A stretch of DNA of 64,000 bases, taken from the NCBI RefSeq assembly GCF_023520795.1, contig NZ_CP046605.1, positions 1,285,438-1,349,437 of the forward strand, in the 5' to 3' direction. The position numbers and the translations under genes are program-made. Shown piece after piece: positions 47,598 through 59,623 of the stretch (position 1 is the first letter of the stretch; every line of letters starts with the position of its first letter). This stretch comes from Corynebacterium accolens (GTDB lineage: Bacteria > Actinomycetota > Actinomycetes > Mycobacteriales > Mycobacteriaceae). The notes beneath the pieces are model-generated. The model saw only the letters and a program-made list of their open reading frames with translations. It did not search any database and was not told the origin of the DNA.

Positions 47598-48266
47598 TTA
47601 CTTAATCGAGCTGACTGGCTTGTCGCCGTCAACGAATACGACTGGAGAGCCTGGAAGCTCCTCGCGGCCCAGTACCTCTACGATGACGTCTGCCACCAAG
47701 TCGCGGGAAGAGGTCTGGCCCTCCTGCAGCATCTTGTCCTCAACAAATTCCAGCCCCTGCGCAGGCTCCTCCGTCAGGCCAGCAGGCTTCAGGATAATGT
47801 GCGGGATAGAGCTATCGGCCAAGCGGTTGTCCACTTCCTTCTTGGACTCCACGTAGGCGTACCACTTTTCATCGGCTGGGTCCGTCGTCGCAACCTGGGA
47901 GCCGACATAAGAAATCATGACGAACTGAGGAACGTCTTTGCCCAGCTTTTCCAGGGCCTCGATGGCGGCCAATGCGCCGTCGCGGTCGACGGCCCACGTC
48001 AGTTCCGCGCCGCCACGGCCGCCGTTTCCGGCACCCCATACAACTGCGTCATAATCTGCGAATAGCTCGGCCCATTGGTCAACGGACTGCTCGGTAATAT
48101 CTGCAATAACCGGCGTAGCGTTGGCCTGCTCGATATCGGCCTTTTGGTCTGGGTTACGGATAAGCGAGTGAACCTCGTGGCCAGCTTCCGCTAATTTTGG
48201 AGCCGCCAGCAGGCCAACCTTGCCGTGTCCACCGATGTACAAAACCTTTTTCTTGGTATCAGCCAT
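47598..48266 (-). CDS. NAD(P)-binding NmrA-like/atypical SDR protein
   Basis: A 222-residue Rossmann-fold protein. The nucleotide-binding loop is KVLYIGGHGKVGLLAAPKL (residues 7-25), followed by HSLIRNPDQ, and a WGAGNGGRGGAELTWAVDRDGALAAIEA stretch typical of YwnB/NmrA-like atypical SDRs; the catalytic Tyr-Lys (YVESKKEVD) is only partly like classic SDRs. Function is unknown; redox sensing or an isomerase/reductase role is possible. I chose ATG 48266; the open frame upstream is not family-like. It is divergent from the ACT gene. Confidence 0.8.
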   Translation of the reverse strand: MADTKKKVLYIGGHGKVGLLAAPKLAEAGHEVHSLIRNPDQKADIEQANATPVIADITEQSVDQWAELFADYDAVVWGAGNGGRGGAELTWAVDRDGALAAIEALEKLGKDVPQFVMISYVGSQVATTDPADEKWYAYVESKKEVDNRLADSSIPHIILKPAGLTEEPAQGLEFVEDKMLQEGQTSSRDLVADVIVEVLGREELPGSPVVFVDGDKPVSSIK

Positions 48267-48381
48267 AGCGCCCCATGGTAACAGCGCGATTTTTATGCTG
48301 CAGCGGTTCTTTTCAGCAGTGCCAGAACATGCCGCGACCGTGGTGCGAGCGTTGCCCACCGAACCAGATAGAATACTGGTT

Positions 48382-48651
48382 ATGTATGCCATTATGACCG
48401 TTACCGGCGCCGATAGCACCGGAATCATTGCCGCAGTGACCACGACTCTTGCTGATCTGGACATCAACGTCATTGATGTCTCGCAGACCATTATGGGTGA
48501 CTATTTCACCATGATCCTCCGCGTTGAATTCGATGCGGATGCCGTATCCATCCAAACCATCAAGGAGCGGATGCGCCCGGTTGCGGAGGAAAAGCAGCAA
48601 TCCATCCGCATTCAGTCCGAAGACCTCTTTACCGCCATGAACGAGATTTAA
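48382..48651 (+). CDS. ACT domain-containing protein (UPF0237)
   Basis: An 89-residue single ACT domain, a fold that binds amino acids or other small ligands. The pattern is [47 protein letters not shown]. The frame is open to 48220, but only from ATG 48382 is it family-like. It ends 1 base before the next gene. Pairing of UPF0237 with UPF0210 is widespread in bacteria and archaea and implies a regulator-enzyme relation, but the function is unknown. Confidence 0.88.
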   Translation: MYAIMTVTGADSTGIIAAVTTTLADLDINVIDVSQTIMGDYFTMILRVEFDADAVSIQTIKERMRPVAEEKQQSIRIQSEDLFTAMNEI

Positions 48652-48652
48652 C

Positions 48653-50017
48653 ATGAGCACGCGTTTTAATACCACCAATATCTTGGACACCATCGAGATG
48701 ATTGAAAACTATCGTCTCGATATCCGCACCGTGACGATGGGCATTTCCCTGCTGGGATGCACGCGCTCGACCATGGAGGCAACCTGCCAGGCCATCTATG
48801 ACCTCGTAACGCAGCAAGCGGGCCGCTTGGTTGAGGTATGCGAGGGCGTCGAAGGTGAGCTCGGCATCCCGATCGTCAACAAGCGCATCTCCGTCACCCC
48901 CATTTCCCTCGTTGTCGCAGGCTTGGACGGCAACCCCGTCGATGCCGCGCGGGCGCTGGATAAGGCCGCGAAGGAAGTGGGCGTTAACTTCGTCGGCGGC
49001 TACTCCGCGCTGGTAGAAAAGGGTGCGACGAGCGCAGAGCAAAAGCTCATTTCCTCCATCCCCGAAGCCTTGGCCGAGACGGACGTAGTGTGCTCCTCGG
49101 TCAATATCGCCAGCTCTCGCGCCGGCATCAACATGGATGCGACGAAGCAGATGGGCGAGGTCATCAAGGAAGCCGCTGAGCTGACCAAGGATAATTCCGC
49201 AATTGCCTGCGCCAAGCTCGTCGTCTTTGCCAACTCCGTGGGCGATAATCCGTTTATGGCCGGCGCCTTCCACGGCATCGAGGAGCCTGACTGCGTCGTC
49301 TCCGTTGGCGTCTCCGGCCCCGGCGTGGTGGACCGCGCCCTCGGCTCCTTGGAAGGCGCAAGCCTGGATCAGGTGGCTGAGGAAGTAAAGAAGGCGGCCT
49401 TCAAGATCACCCGCGCCGGGCAGCTCGTGGGCAATATGGCCTCCGAGCGCCTCGGCGTTCCCTTCGGCATCATTGACCTCTCCTTGGCCCCCACGGCAGA
49501 ACTCGGCGACTCCGTGGCACACATCCTCGAGCACATGGGCCTCGATCAGGTGGGCACGCACGGCACGACGGCGGCATTGGCGCTGCTTAACGATGCCGTC
49601 AAGAAGGGCGGCATGATGGCATGCTCGCGCGTGGGCGGTTTGTCCGGTTCCTTCATTCCGGTCTCTGAGGACAGGGGCATGATCGATGCCGTCAAGTCCG
49701 GCTCCATTTCCATGGACAAGTTGGAGGCCATGACCTCCATCTGCTCGGTCGGCTTCGACATGATCGCACTCCCCGGCGATACCTCGGCGGCCACGATCTC
49801 CGGCATGATTGCGGATGAAGCCGCGATCGGCGTGATGAATCATAAGACCACCGCCGTGCGCGTCATTCCGGTACCTGGCGCCAAGGTGGGCGACGAGGTC
49901 AGCTTCGGTGGGCTTTTGGGCTACGCACCGATCATCCCGGTCAATCAGGTGGGCAATTCGCAGTTCATCAACCGCGGTGGCTTTATCCCCGCACCGGTGC
50001 ACGGATTCCGCAACTAG
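48653..50017 (+). CDS. PFL family protein (UPF0210)
   Basis: A 454-residue protein of the UPF0210/DUF711 family, related in fold to pyruvate formate-lyase-like barrels. Visible stretches are the start [67 protein letters not shown] and [14 protein letters not shown]. No glycyl-radical motif is evident, so a PFL-type reaction should not be assumed. It is co-translated with the ACT gene (1-base gap) and is cytosolic. Confidence 0.88.
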   Translation: MSTRFNTTNILDTIEMIENYRLDIRTVTMGISLLGCTRSTMEATCQAIYDLVTQQAGRLVEVCEGVEGELGIPIVNKRISVTPISLVVAGLDGNPVDAARALDKAAKEVGVNFVGGYSALVEKGATSAEQKLISSIPEALAETDVVCSSVNIASSRAGINMDATKQMGEVIKEAAELTKDNSAIACAKLVVFANSVGDNPFMAGAFHGIEEPDCVVSVGVSGPGVVDRALGSLEGASLDQVAEEVKKAAFKITRAGQLVGNMASERLGVPFGIIDLSLAPTAELGDSVAHILEHMGLDQVGTHGTTAALALLNDAVKKGGMMACSRVGGLSGSFIPVSEDRGMIDAVKSGSISMDKLEAMTSICSVGFDMIALPGDTSAATISGMIADEAAIGVMNHKTTAVRVIPVPGAKVGDEVSFGGLLGYAPIIPVNQVGNSQFINRGGFIPAPVHGFRN

Positions 50018-50034
50018 GCGCGGAGTAATCCACA

Positions 50035-50082
50035 CCTAGGGGAGAAGCGCGCCTAGGACAAGCGCGCCAAGCTCCCCTTAGG
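50035..50082. terminator. Bidirectional hairpin between convergent genes
   Basis: CCTAGGGGAG pairs with CTCCCCTTAGG, with an inner GCGCGCCTAGG... stem. It lies between the UPF0210 stop and the DUF2254 stop and covers the latter codon. No U-run is seen. Confidence 0.45.
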
Positions 50083-51406
50083 ACTCGGAGTCTTCATTCT
50101 CCTCGCCCGGCTTTTCGGATTCTTCCCACCGGGCGAGGTTTGCTTTGAAGTGCTGAAAGGAATCCTCTAGCTGGCGCAGCTCCACCTCGCCGCCGACCTG
50201 GCGGCCCGCATCGGAGTAGATGGCCTCCGCCGCTTCATCTAGGACATTGCGGCGTTCCACGGTCCGCAGCAGCGCGACCACCTTGGCCAGGTTATTCAAC
50301 AGGCTCAGATAGATCTCGGCGTTATCGGCCGCATCGCGGCGGATTTGGGTGAACATCGCCTCAATGATCTGTTCGTAGCTAAAGGTTTGATAGTCCAAGC
50401 GGAACTCGCCATCGATATGCATAATCCCCTGCGGCAAGCGCTTGTCCCCAATGACCACCAAGATTTGCGTGAAGCGGTCAATGATGTCGATGACCGTATA
50501 AGGATCATTGACGCCGGTACTGAGAGCGCGAGCAGCAATCTCTGCGAGGTGCCGGGCAGTAAACCGAGGGTCGTGCGCAGAGGCATCCTCGCGGTGCTGC
50601 GTGACCACGATGTGCTTTTCAATGTTTTCCGGCATGTGCGGCACGCCGTGAGCAATGACCTCGCCTTCTAGCACGAGATCGCCCGGGGCAACACCCAGGT
50701 GAACCGCGCACTCTTCTTCGGCGGCCGCTTGGGCAATAGACTCGTAGTCCACGAATTTCAGGTAGCCCGTTTGGGAGCTGCGGGTTGCATCGGCGGATTC
50801 ATAGAAATCCGAACCTGGTGCCTTGGCAACCTTTTCTTCCTCGCCGCGCTCAATGAGGCGCCGCATGTGCTCTTCCACATCCTGGGCCACCACGTGCACT
50901 ACATGAGACATGCTAATGGACTGCGCGATATGGACGATGAAATAAATCAAAAAGACCACGCATATCAGCGCCAAGGCGATGTCGACAGCGACATTCAGCG
51001 AGGGAACGTGTTCTTGCTTGCCCTCGCCGCCGGCGCGCACGGCACGCAGAGAGAGCAGCGAGTAGGTAAAAGTCGCCAGGTAGATCCCCAGCGTGGACTG
51101 GATGGAACGGTCCTTTAAAAACTCGTGCAATAGGCGGGGGCCCATCACCGTCACCACGCCGGAGAGCGCGGTCAGGGTGATAAAGAACAGGGTGCCGGCC
51201 AGAGACAGCGTGGCGGTGGCAACGGCGGTGAGCAGGCCCTGGGCACTTTCCGCACTACCGTCGTAGAGTCGAGAGAACGCCAGATCGAAGTTGCGGTCGA
51301 GCGCCAACATGCCTTCGGCCGCCACGACGGCTACCGCTACCGCTACGGCGGGAATGACCCAAAACTTATCCCGCCAGGCGGGCATCCTCTCGATCAGCGT
51401 CTTCAT
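50078..51406 (-). CDS. DUF2254 domain-containing membrane protein
   Basis: A 442-residue protein with four predicted membrane helices in the first 180 residues (about 18-36, 60-85, 110-125, 140-160) and a large cytoplasmic C-terminal part. The LSGVVTVMGPRLLHEFLKDRSIQSTLGIYLATFTYSLLSLRAV stretch and ARALSTGVNDPYTVIDIIDR are typical of the family. Function is unknown; a role as a channel or sensor has been proposed but not shown. Acidic tail. It ends 5 bases before the ABC-F gene stop region, so it is last on this minus-strand run. Confidence 0.85.
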   Translation of the reverse strand: MKTLIERMPAWRDKFWVIPAVAVAVAVVAAEGMLALDRNFDLAFSRLYDGSAESAQGLLTAVATATLSLAGTLFFITLTALSGVVTVMGPRLLHEFLKDRSIQSTLGIYLATFTYSLLSLRAVRAGGEGKQEHVPSLNVAVDIALALICVVFLIYFIVHIAQSISMSHVVHVVAQDVEEHMRRLIERGEEEKVAKAPGSDFYESADATRSSQTGYLKFVDYESIAQAAAEEECAVHLGVAPGDLVLEGEVIAHGVPHMPENIEKHIVVTQHREDASAHDPRFTARHLAEIAARALSTGVNDPYTVIDIIDRFTQILVVIGDKRLPQGIMHIDGEFRLDYQTFSYEQIIEAMFTQIRRDAADNAEIYLSLLNNLAKVVALLRTVERRNVLDEAAEAIYSDAGRQVGGEVELRQLEDSFQHFKANLARWEESEKPGEENEDSES

Positions 51407-51411
51407 CAGGC

Positions 51412-53043
51412 TTAAGCCAGCTCGACGATTTCCATGTACTCATCGGACCACAGGTCTTCATCGCCATCCGGCATGATGATCACCCGCTCAGGGTCGAGCG
51501 CCTTCACTGCGCCCGGATCGTGGGTTACCAAGACGACGGCACCCGTGTACGTATTGAGCGCGTCGAGCACCTGCTCGCGAGAGATGGGGTCGAGGTTATT
51601 GGTCGGCTCATCGAGAAGCAGCACGTTCGCGCGGCTGGAGACCAACGTAGCCAGCGACAGGCGGGTTTTCTCACCGCCGGACAGCGTTCCGGCGGGCTGT
51701 TGCAGTTTATCGCCGGAAAACATGAACGCTCCCAGCAGCCCGCGCAGCTCTTGCTGGTCCGCATCGGGGCAGGCCTCGATGGTGTTTTCCCACACGCTCT
51801 TATCCGGGTGGATATTGTCGTGCTCCTGCGCAAAGTAGCCAATGCGCAAACCATGGCCACTGACGATGCCACCCTCGCCATCGGTGCGCTCCTCCCCCGC
51901 CAGGAGCTTGAGCAAAGTGGTCTTACCGGCACCGTTATACCCCAGGACAACAACGCGGGAGCCCTTATCAATGGCCAGGTCCACGCCCGCGAACACCTCC
52001 AACGAACCGTACATCTTAGTCAAGCCTTTGGCGTTCATGGGCGTCTTGCCGCACGGGGCGGGCTCGGGGAATTTAATATTGGCTACCTTATCCGCAACGC
52101 GCACCTCATCGAGGTCATTCATCATGCGCTCGGCGCGGTTTAGCATCTGCTTCGCCGCTGCGGCCTTGGTGGCCTTGGCACCCAATTTCGCGGCCTGTTT
52201 TTGCAGCGCGGAGGCCTTCTTTTCCGCATTCGCGCGCTCGCGGCGCCGCCGCGCCTCATCGGTAGCACGGGCATCGAGGTATTTCTTATAGCCCATGTTG
52301 TAGACATCCGCCTCGCCGCGCACCGCGTCGAGGAACCAGACCTTATTGCACACGGCCTCGAGCAACTCGACATCGTGGGAAATCATGACCAGTCCGCCCT
52401 CGTGCTTGGACAGGAACTGGCGGAGCCAGACGATGGAGTCCGCATCCAGGTGGTTAGTGGGCTCATCCAGGAGCAACGTGGTCTGGGATTTACCCGAGCC
52501 TTCGCTGGCTGCAAAAAGGATCTGCGCCAGCTCCACGCGGCGGCGTTGGCCACCCGATAGTGTCTTGAGCTTTTGATCTAAAACGCGCTGAGGCAGGCCT
52601 AGGTTATCGCAGATTTGGGCGCATTCGGAGTCGGCCTCATAGCCGCCCAAGGAGTCAAATTGTTCTTCCAAGCGGGAGTATTTACGGATGGCCTTATCGC
52701 GGAACTTCTCATCCGTGGCCGTTTCCATCAGCTCTTGCTGCTTGGCCATGCGCCGCTTAATATCGTCCAGCCCGCGGGCAGAAAGCACGCGCTCGCGCGC
52801 GGTTTGTTCGATATTGCCTTCGCGCGAATCCTGCGGAAGGTAGCCAATCGGACCCGAGCGAGACACCGTGCCGCCATAGGGCTCGGTCTCGCCGGCCAAG
52901 ATGCGCATGGTCGTGGTCTTTCCCGCACCATTGCGGCCCACTAGCCCGATGCGGTCGCCGGGCTGGACGCGGAGGTGCTGTCCGGGGGCATCGAGAAGCG
53001 TGCGGGCGCCTACGCGTACCTCAAAATCATTGGTCACAATCAC
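51412..53043 (-). CDS. ABC-F family ATP-binding protein
   Basis: ABC-F proteins bind the ribosomal E site and act in translation or antibiotic resistance; this one lacks membrane domains. The two ATPase halves have Walker A GRNGAGKTT (near 36) and GYNGAGKTT, signatures LSGGQRRRVELAQ and LSGGEKTRLSLATL, and Walker B LLLDEPTNHLDAD and LLLDEPTNNLDPI. A Lys/Ala-rich linker (about 265-310) joins them. GTG 53043 (VIVTNDFEVRVGART) matches the family start better than the open TTG at 53061. A resistance role is not evident. Confidence 0.9.
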   Translation of the reverse strand: MIVTNDFEVRVGARTLLDAPGQHLRVQPGDRIGLVGRNGAGKTTTMRILAGETEPYGGTVSRSGPIGYLPQDSREGNIEQTARERVLSARGLDDIKRRMAKQQELMETATDEKFRDKAIRKYSRLEEQFDSLGGYEADSECAQICDNLGLPQRVLDQKLKTLSGGQRRRVELAQILFAASEGSGKSQTTLLLDEPTNHLDADSIVWLRQFLSKHEGGLVMISHDVELLEAVCNKVWFLDAVRGEADVYNMGYKKYLDARATDEARRRRERANAEKKASALQKQAAKLGAKATKAAAAKQMLNRAERMMNDLDEVRVADKVANIKFPEPAPCGKTPMNAKGLTKMYGSLEVFAGVDLAIDKGSRVVVLGYNGAGKTTLLKLLAGEERTDGEGGIVSGHGLRIGYFAQEHDNIHPDKSVWENTIEACPDADQQELRGLLGAFMFSGDKLQQPAGTLSGGEKTRLSLATLVSSRANVLLLDEPTNNLDPISREQVLDALNTYTGAVVLVTHDPGAVKALDPERVIIMPDGDEDLWSDEYMEIVELA

Positions 53044-53093
53044 GACAAGCCAGTCTAGCAACCAAAGGCCAAGGCACTAATTCACGCAAAAAA

Positions 53094-53115
53094 GCGGCGG
53101 TAAAACTACCGCCGC
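53094..53115 (-). terminator. Rho-independent terminator of the suf operon
   Basis: GCGGCGGTA pairs with TACCGCCGC (9 bp, AAAC loop). On the minus strand it is followed by TTTTTTG. It lies 22 bases past the sufT stop codon and is the clearest terminator in the window. Confidence 0.9.
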
Positions 53116-53136
53116 CTTTTAGACATTCCGCGGTGA

Positions 53137-53544
53137 TTAAACCGCAAAGCCCAGAGCTTGGAGCTGCTCACGGCCTTCTTCGGAAATCATGTGTGGGCCC
53201 CAGGGTGGCATCCAGACCCAGTTGATACGCACGCCATCGGCAAGCTTCTTGCCGGTAACGATGTCCTCAACCTGTTCCGCAATGACATCGGTCAATGGGC
53301 AAGCCGGCGAGGTCAGCGTCATGTTGATCATGGCGAGCTCTTTGCCGTCCTCTTCTTCCAGCCACAGGTCATAGACCAAGCCCAAGTCAACGACGTTGAT
53401 GCCCAGCTCCGGGTCGATGACATCGCGCATGAACTCGGTGATGTCAAAGGCCTTCGACAGCTGTTCTTCCGTCTGCTCTGGCCGCTCACCGCCTGCGCTG
53501 AAGGACGAATTCTCGTTCTGGTAAGGATCTACGGGATCGGTCAT
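53137..53544 (-). CDS. sufT: Fe-S assembly protein SufT (MIP18/DUF59 family)
   Basis: A 135-residue metal-sulfur-cluster maturation factor. The DUF59 core is KAFDITEFMRDVIDPELGINVVDLGLVYDL, then LTSPACPLTDVI with the single conserved Cys, and NWVWMPPWGPHMISEEGREQLQALG. SufT helps deliver clusters to target proteins and is important under iron limitation in relatives. It abuts sufU with no gap between the two genes (53544/53545), and it is the last gene of the operon. Confidence 0.92.
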   Translation of the reverse strand: MTDPVDPYQNENSSFSAGGERPEQTEEQLSKAFDITEFMRDVIDPELGINVVDLGLVYDLWLEEEDGKELAMINMTLTSPACPLTDVIAEQVEDIVTGKKLADGVRINWVWMPPWGPHMISEEGREQLQALGFAV

Positions 53545-53996
53545 TTACTTCTCCACTTCATTGAGCGCATCTGCAGTGGCGGCCTGAAAAGCCTTCCACC
53601 CCAGCAGCGCGCATTTAACTCGTGCCGGGTATTGAGAAACACCTGCAAAGGCAACACCATCGCCGATGATGTCCTCATCGCCTTCGTCCTGGCCACGCGA
53701 GGTGACCATCTTTTCAAACTCGGCAAGCTTCTTATTGGCTTCCTCCAAGGGCAAGCCGACGATCTCTTCCGCCATGACGGACGTCGATGCCTGCGAAATG
53801 GAACAACCTTCGGCGTCGTAGGACACATCTTCAACGGTCTTGCCGTCCGCGGAAAGGTTGACGCGCAACGTGAGCTCATCGCCGCACGAGGGGTTCACGT
53901 GGTGAACCTCCGCTTGGAACGGCTCGCGCAACCCCGCGTGTTGCGGATTTTTATAGTGATCCAAGATCACGTCTTGGTACATCGAATCTAGATTCA

Positions 53997-53997
<1 letters not shown>
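53545..53997 (-). CDS. sufU: Fe-S cluster scaffold/sulfur-transfer protein SufU
   Basis: SufU accepts sulfur from SufS at a zinc site. The 150-residue protein has the three conserved Cys: HVNPSCGDELTLRV (near 40), EGCSISQASTSVMAE (near 63) and VKCALLGWKAF (near 128), together with Asp42. The starting ATG overlaps the sufS stop codon as TAATG. SufS-SufU pairing replaces SufE in Gram-positive bacteria. Length is normal. Confidence 0.95.
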
Positions 53998-56046
<2,049 letters not shown>

Positions 56047-56075
56047 AGTTTTGTGGGTTTCCTTCTGTAAGTGCG

Positions 56076-57230
56076 TTAAGCGGAGATCTTTTCCAGTTCT
56101 TCAGAAATGCGGTTTTCCAGTTCCTCGGACAGGGATTGCACCGGAATGCGGTGGATGACCTCGTTGAAGAAGCCACGAATGATGAGGCGACGAGCCTCTG
56201 CCTCCGGAATACCGCGCGACATCAGGTAGAACAGTTCGATATCGTCAAAGCGGCCAACCGTTGCGGCGTGGCCGGCGCCGGTGATTTCACCGGTCTCAAT
56301 CTCCAGGTTCGGAATGGCGTCTGCGCGCGCACCGTCCGTGAGGATGAGGTTATTATTCGTCTCATAGGTATCGGTGCCCTGTGCGTTGGAGCGGATAAGC
56401 ACGTCTCCTACCCAGCAGGTACGAGCCTCGTTCTTCTTCTCACCCTGCAATGCGCCCTTGTACAGGACATTGGAGCGACAATTCGGAACCGAGTGATCCA
56501 CGAGCATGCGGTTTTCGAAGTACTGACCAGAATCGGCGAAGTACACGCCCAGCAGCTCGGCGTCGCCGCCGGGAGCGGTGAAGTTCACGCGCGGGACAAT
56601 GCGCACGACCTCGCCGCCGAAGATGGCGGAGTTGTGGCGCAGCACGGCATCGCGTCCCACCTGGGCCACCTGGTTAGACAGGTGCACCGCGTCGTTTTCC
56701 CAGTCGACGTCCACGATGACGGTCAGGTGTGCGCCATCGCCAAGGATGAATTCCACGTTATCCGCGTGGGTGCCAGAGCCGACGTACTTCAGCACAACGG
56801 TGGCCTCCGCATGGTGGCCAACCTCGATGGAGGTGGCGCCGAAAGAGGTCACGTCTTCGCCCTTGCCCGTAAAGGTAATGGTGATGGGATCTTCCACCTG
56901 CACCTCAGGGTCAACGGTTACCACTTGACCTTCCGGCATGGAGGTCCATGCCTGGGCGGCCACGCGGTCAGAAGGCTTGCCCACGCGGCCAAGGCGCTCA
57001 TCGTCGCGGTCTACAGTCTCCGCAGAAACGCCTGGGTGCTTGCTTACCTTGACGTCCTGGGCAACCGCTTGAGCAAATTCCCCGTTGTGCAGGCCCCGCA
57101 GCTTGCGCAGGGAAACAAAGCGCCATACCTCGTCGCGGCCATGCGGTACCGGGAAATCCTCCACGTTGGTAGAGGTAAAGACGTCACCCTTGGTGATCTT
57201 ATCCGGATTGAATTCGTTCGAAGCGACCAT
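56076..57230 (-). CDS. sufD: Fe-S cluster assembly protein SufD
   Basis: SufD pairs with SufB in the beta-helix scaffold. The 384-residue protein has the N-terminal helical part (DEVWRFVSLRKLRGLHNGEFAQ) and the C-terminal beta-helix core with [49 protein letters not shown] 57230 fits the family and lies 4 bases after the sufB stop; the frame extends to 57332 without similarity. The conserved cluster-binding His is in the GAGHAATVG loop. Confidence 0.94.
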   Translation of the reverse strand: MVASNEFNPDKITKGDVFTSTNVEDFPVPHGRDEVWRFVSLRKLRGLHNGEFAQAVAQDVKVSKHPGVSAETVDRDDERLGRVGKPSDRVAAQAWTSMPEGQVVTVDPEVQVEDPITITFTGKGEDVTSFGATSIEVGHHAEATVVLKYVGSGTHADNVEFILGDGAHLTVIVDVDWENDAVHLSNQVAQVGRDAVLRHNSAIFGGEVVRIVPRVNFTAPGGDAELLGVYFADSGQYFENRMLVDHSVPNCRSNVLYKGALQGEKKNEARTCWVGDVLIRSNAQGTDTYETNNNLILTDGARADAIPNLEIETGEITGAGHAATVGRFDDIELFYLMSRGIPEAEARRLIIRGFFNEVIHRIPVQSLSEELENRISEELEKISA

Positions 57231-57234
57231 TTCT

Positions 57235-58674
57235 TTAGCCGACCGATCCTTCCATTTGCAGTTCGATGAGGCGGTTGAGCTCGAGGGCGTACTCCATCGG
57301 CAGCTCCTTAGCAATCGGCTCAACGAAGCCACGCACGATCATTGCCATTGCTTCTTCTTCCGCAATGCCGCGGGACATGAGGTAGAACAGCTGCTCTTCA
57401 GAAACCTGCGACACGGTTGCCTCGTGGCCCAACGTGACGTACTCGTTGCGGATGTCGTTATACGGGTATGTGTCCGAACGCGAGATATTGTCCACGAGCA
57501 GGGCGTCGCATTCCACGTTGGACGTGGAGTGGTGCGCATTCTGGTTGACCTGCACCAAGCCGCGGTAAGCAGCGCGGCCGCCGGCGCGGGCAACGGACTT
57601 GGAGACGATATTGGAGGAGGTGTAGGGCGCCATGTGCGTCATCTTCGCACCGGTGTCCTGGAACTGTCCCTCGCCAGCGAAGGCGACGGAGAGTACCTCA
57701 CCCTTAGCGTGCGGACCGGTCATCCACACGGCCGGGTACTTCATGGTGACCTTGGAGCCGATGTTGCCATCGACCCATTCCATGGTGCCGCCCTCTTCCA
57801 CCTTGGTGCGCTTGGTCACCAGGTTGTAGACGTTGCTGGACCAGTTCTGAATCGTCGTATAGCGGCAGCGGCCGCCCTTCTTCACGATGATCTCAACTAC
57901 TGCGGAGTGCAGGGAGTCCGACTTGTAGATGGGCGCGGTGCAGCCTTCCACGTAGTGAACGTAGGCATCTTCATCCACGATGATAAGGGTGCGCTCGAAC
58001 TGGCCCATGTTCTCGGTATTAATACGGAAGTAGGCCTGCAGCGGGATGTCAACGTGCACGCCCTTCGGGACGTAAATGAAGGAGCCGCCGGACCACACTG
58101 CAGAGTTAAGCGCGGAGAACTTATTGTCACCGGCAGGAATAACGGTGCCGAAGTGTTCCTTAAAAAGCTCTGGGTAATCGCGCAGCGCGGTATCGGTATC
58201 GACGAAGATAACGCCCTGGCTTTCCAGGTCTTCGCGAATCTGGTGGTAGACAACCTCAGACTCGTACTGTGCGGCCACGCCGGCAACCAAACGCTGCTTT
58301 TCTGCCTCAGGGATGCCCAGCTTATCGTAGGTGGCCTTAATATCATCCGGGAGATCGTCCCAGGTCTGCGCCTGCTCTTCGGTGGACTTGACGTAGTACT
58401 TGATCTGGTCAAAGTCGATGCCGGAGAGATCCGCGCCCCAGGTAGGGATGGGCTTCTTATCAAAGATATTCAGGGCCTTGAGACGCTGGTTCAGCATCCA
58501 CTCGGGCTCGCCCTTCTTTGCGGAAATATCGCGGACAACGTCCTCGTTCAGGCCACGGGCGGCAGAAGCGCCGGCCGAGTCAGAGTCGTGCCAGCCGTAC
58601 TCATACGCACCAATAGAATCGATGATCTCATCATCGGTCATCTTGTTATCAGGTGCCGATTGTGCCTGGGTCAT
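57235..58674 (-). CDS. sufB: Fe-S cluster assembly protein SufB
   Basis: SufB is the main scaffold subunit. The 479-residue protein has [13 protein letters not shown], the [25 protein letters not shown] beta-helix, [47 protein letters not shown] and the C-terminal [41 protein letters not shown]. The Cys in EGCTAP is a cluster-assembly residue. No intein is present, unlike mycobacterial SufB, as the length and continuous similarity show. Its start overlaps the sufR stop by 4 bases. Confidence 0.96.
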   Translation of the reverse strand: MTQAQSAPDNKMTDDEIIDSIGAYEYGWHDSDSAGASAARGLNEDVVRDISAKKGEPEWMLNQRLKALNIFDKKPIPTWGADLSGIDFDQIKYYVKSTEEQAQTWDDLPDDIKATYDKLGIPEAEKQRLVAGVAAQYESEVVYHQIREDLESQGVIFVDTDTALRDYPELFKEHFGTVIPAGDNKFSALNSAVWSGGSFIYVPKGVHVDIPLQAYFRINTENMGQFERTLIIVDEDAYVHYVEGCTAPIYKSDSLHSAVVEIIVKKGGRCRYTTIQNWSSNVYNLVTKRTKVEEGGTMEWVDGNIGSKVTMKYPAVWMTGPHAKGEVLSVAFAGEGQFQDTGAKMTHMAPYTSSNIVSKSVARAGGRAAYRGLVQVNQNAHHSTSNVECDALLVDNISRSDTYPYNDIRNEYVTLGHEATVSQVSEEQLFYLMSRGIAEEEAMAMIVRGFVEPIAKELPMEYALELNRLIELQMEGSVG

Positions 58675-59408
58675 GACTCGCTCCTTTCAGTATTAGTTTT
58701 GACAGGTGTCAAGGGGATATTCGTGGTACAAATTCCGTGGCCATCTGCGATAGAAGCCAAAGGTTGTACGTGTTTGCCTAAGAGGGCGGAAAAGACTTCC
58801 TGCTCTGCCTCGCACAGTTCAGGGTGCTCGGCCGCCACATGGGCAACCGGGCAGTGGTGTTGACAGATTTGCACGCCCTGGCCCGCACGGTCCACGGTTG
58901 CGGCGTACCCGTGCTTATCCAGGGTTTCAGCCAGTTTGCGCGCTACTTCCTCGACCGATTCTTCCGCGTCCACGAAGGGACGCACATCGGCGATGATGCG
59001 CTCAAAACGAGCCTTAGCGAAGTTCTTCACAGCCTCTGAACCGCCCGCAGAGCGCAGCGCGGTCAACGCTTCAGAAGCCAATTCATCATAGGCGTGGCCA
59101 AATTGCGCACGCCCACGATCCGTCAGGCGGAAGTGTTTTGCCGGTCGCCCACGACCCGCTCCGGAGTGCATCCGCGAACGAGAAGCTGGACGGCGCTCGA
59201 CAACTTCCGTTAGTTCTTCTTCCACCAGAATGTCTAAATGCCGGCGGATCCCGGCGGTCGAAAGACCAAGGCGCTCACCCAGGTAAGAGGCGGTTACAGG
59301 GCCGTCCTTAAGCAATAGCAGCAGTACCTGGCGGCGGGTATCACCATCCGTGGACCGTGATTCTTTCACCGCCACATGCGCCGCTGCCGCGCGCTGTGAG
59401 TTAGCCAT
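58671..59408 (-). CDS. sufR: Fe-S-sensing transcriptional regulator SufR
   Basis: SufR controls the suf operon. The 245-residue protein has an ArsR-like winged helix-turn-helix at about 25-75 ([47 protein letters not shown]), a basic wing, and four C-terminal cysteines (182, 186, 199, 227) that would bind an Fe-S cluster. Holo-SufR normally represses the operon. The ATG has GGGAGG 9 bases upstream and the gene overlaps sufB by 4 bases. Confidence 0.93.
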   Translation of the reverse strand: MANSQRAAAAHVAVKESRSTDGDTRRQVLLLLLKDGPVTASYLGERLGLSTAGIRRHLDILVEEELTEVVERRPASRSRMHSGAGRGRPAKHFRLTDRGRAQFGHAYDELASEALTALRSAGGSEAVKNFAKARFERIIADVRPFVDAEESVEEVARKLAETLDKHGYAATVDRAGQGVQICQHHCPVAHVAAEHPELCEAEQEVFSALLGKHVQPLASIADGHGICTTNIPLTPVKTNTERSES

Positions 59409-59516
59409 GCCCTAAAACCTCCCTTCCTCAGGTCAGTTGCCTGCAGTCACCGTGCTCCGTCGCGCCGGAAATGCCGTCGCTACGCAAGCGCCATAACTGC
59501 GCTTTCATCATTAGAC

Positions 59517-59528
59517 AACACTAGTGTT
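59517..59528. promoter_or_regulatory. Candidate SufR operator
   Basis: AACACTAGTGTT is a perfect 12-bp palindrome 109-120 bases upstream of the sufR ATG in the divergent sufR-mptB space (59409-59623). The location suggests autoregulation, and the ACACT half resembles half-sites described for actinobacterial SufR. It could also affect mptB. The surrounding 215 bases show no gene. Confidence 0.5.
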
Positions 59529-59623
59529 CCTTAATTCATTCCGGAATGCCACCATTGCAGTCACCGGGCGTGGCGGCGGGGGTGAATTTCCCACCCCACA
59601 GTCCTCGCGTAAGGTCTTAAGCC

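Noticed and set aside
48629-50035. 468-codon open frame antisense to the UPF0210 gene
   Set aside because: Shadow frame with His/Arg-rich composition typical of antisense reading.
57085-58863. 592-codon open frame antisense to sufB
   Set aside because: Shadow frame; SufB is clear over the whole stretch.
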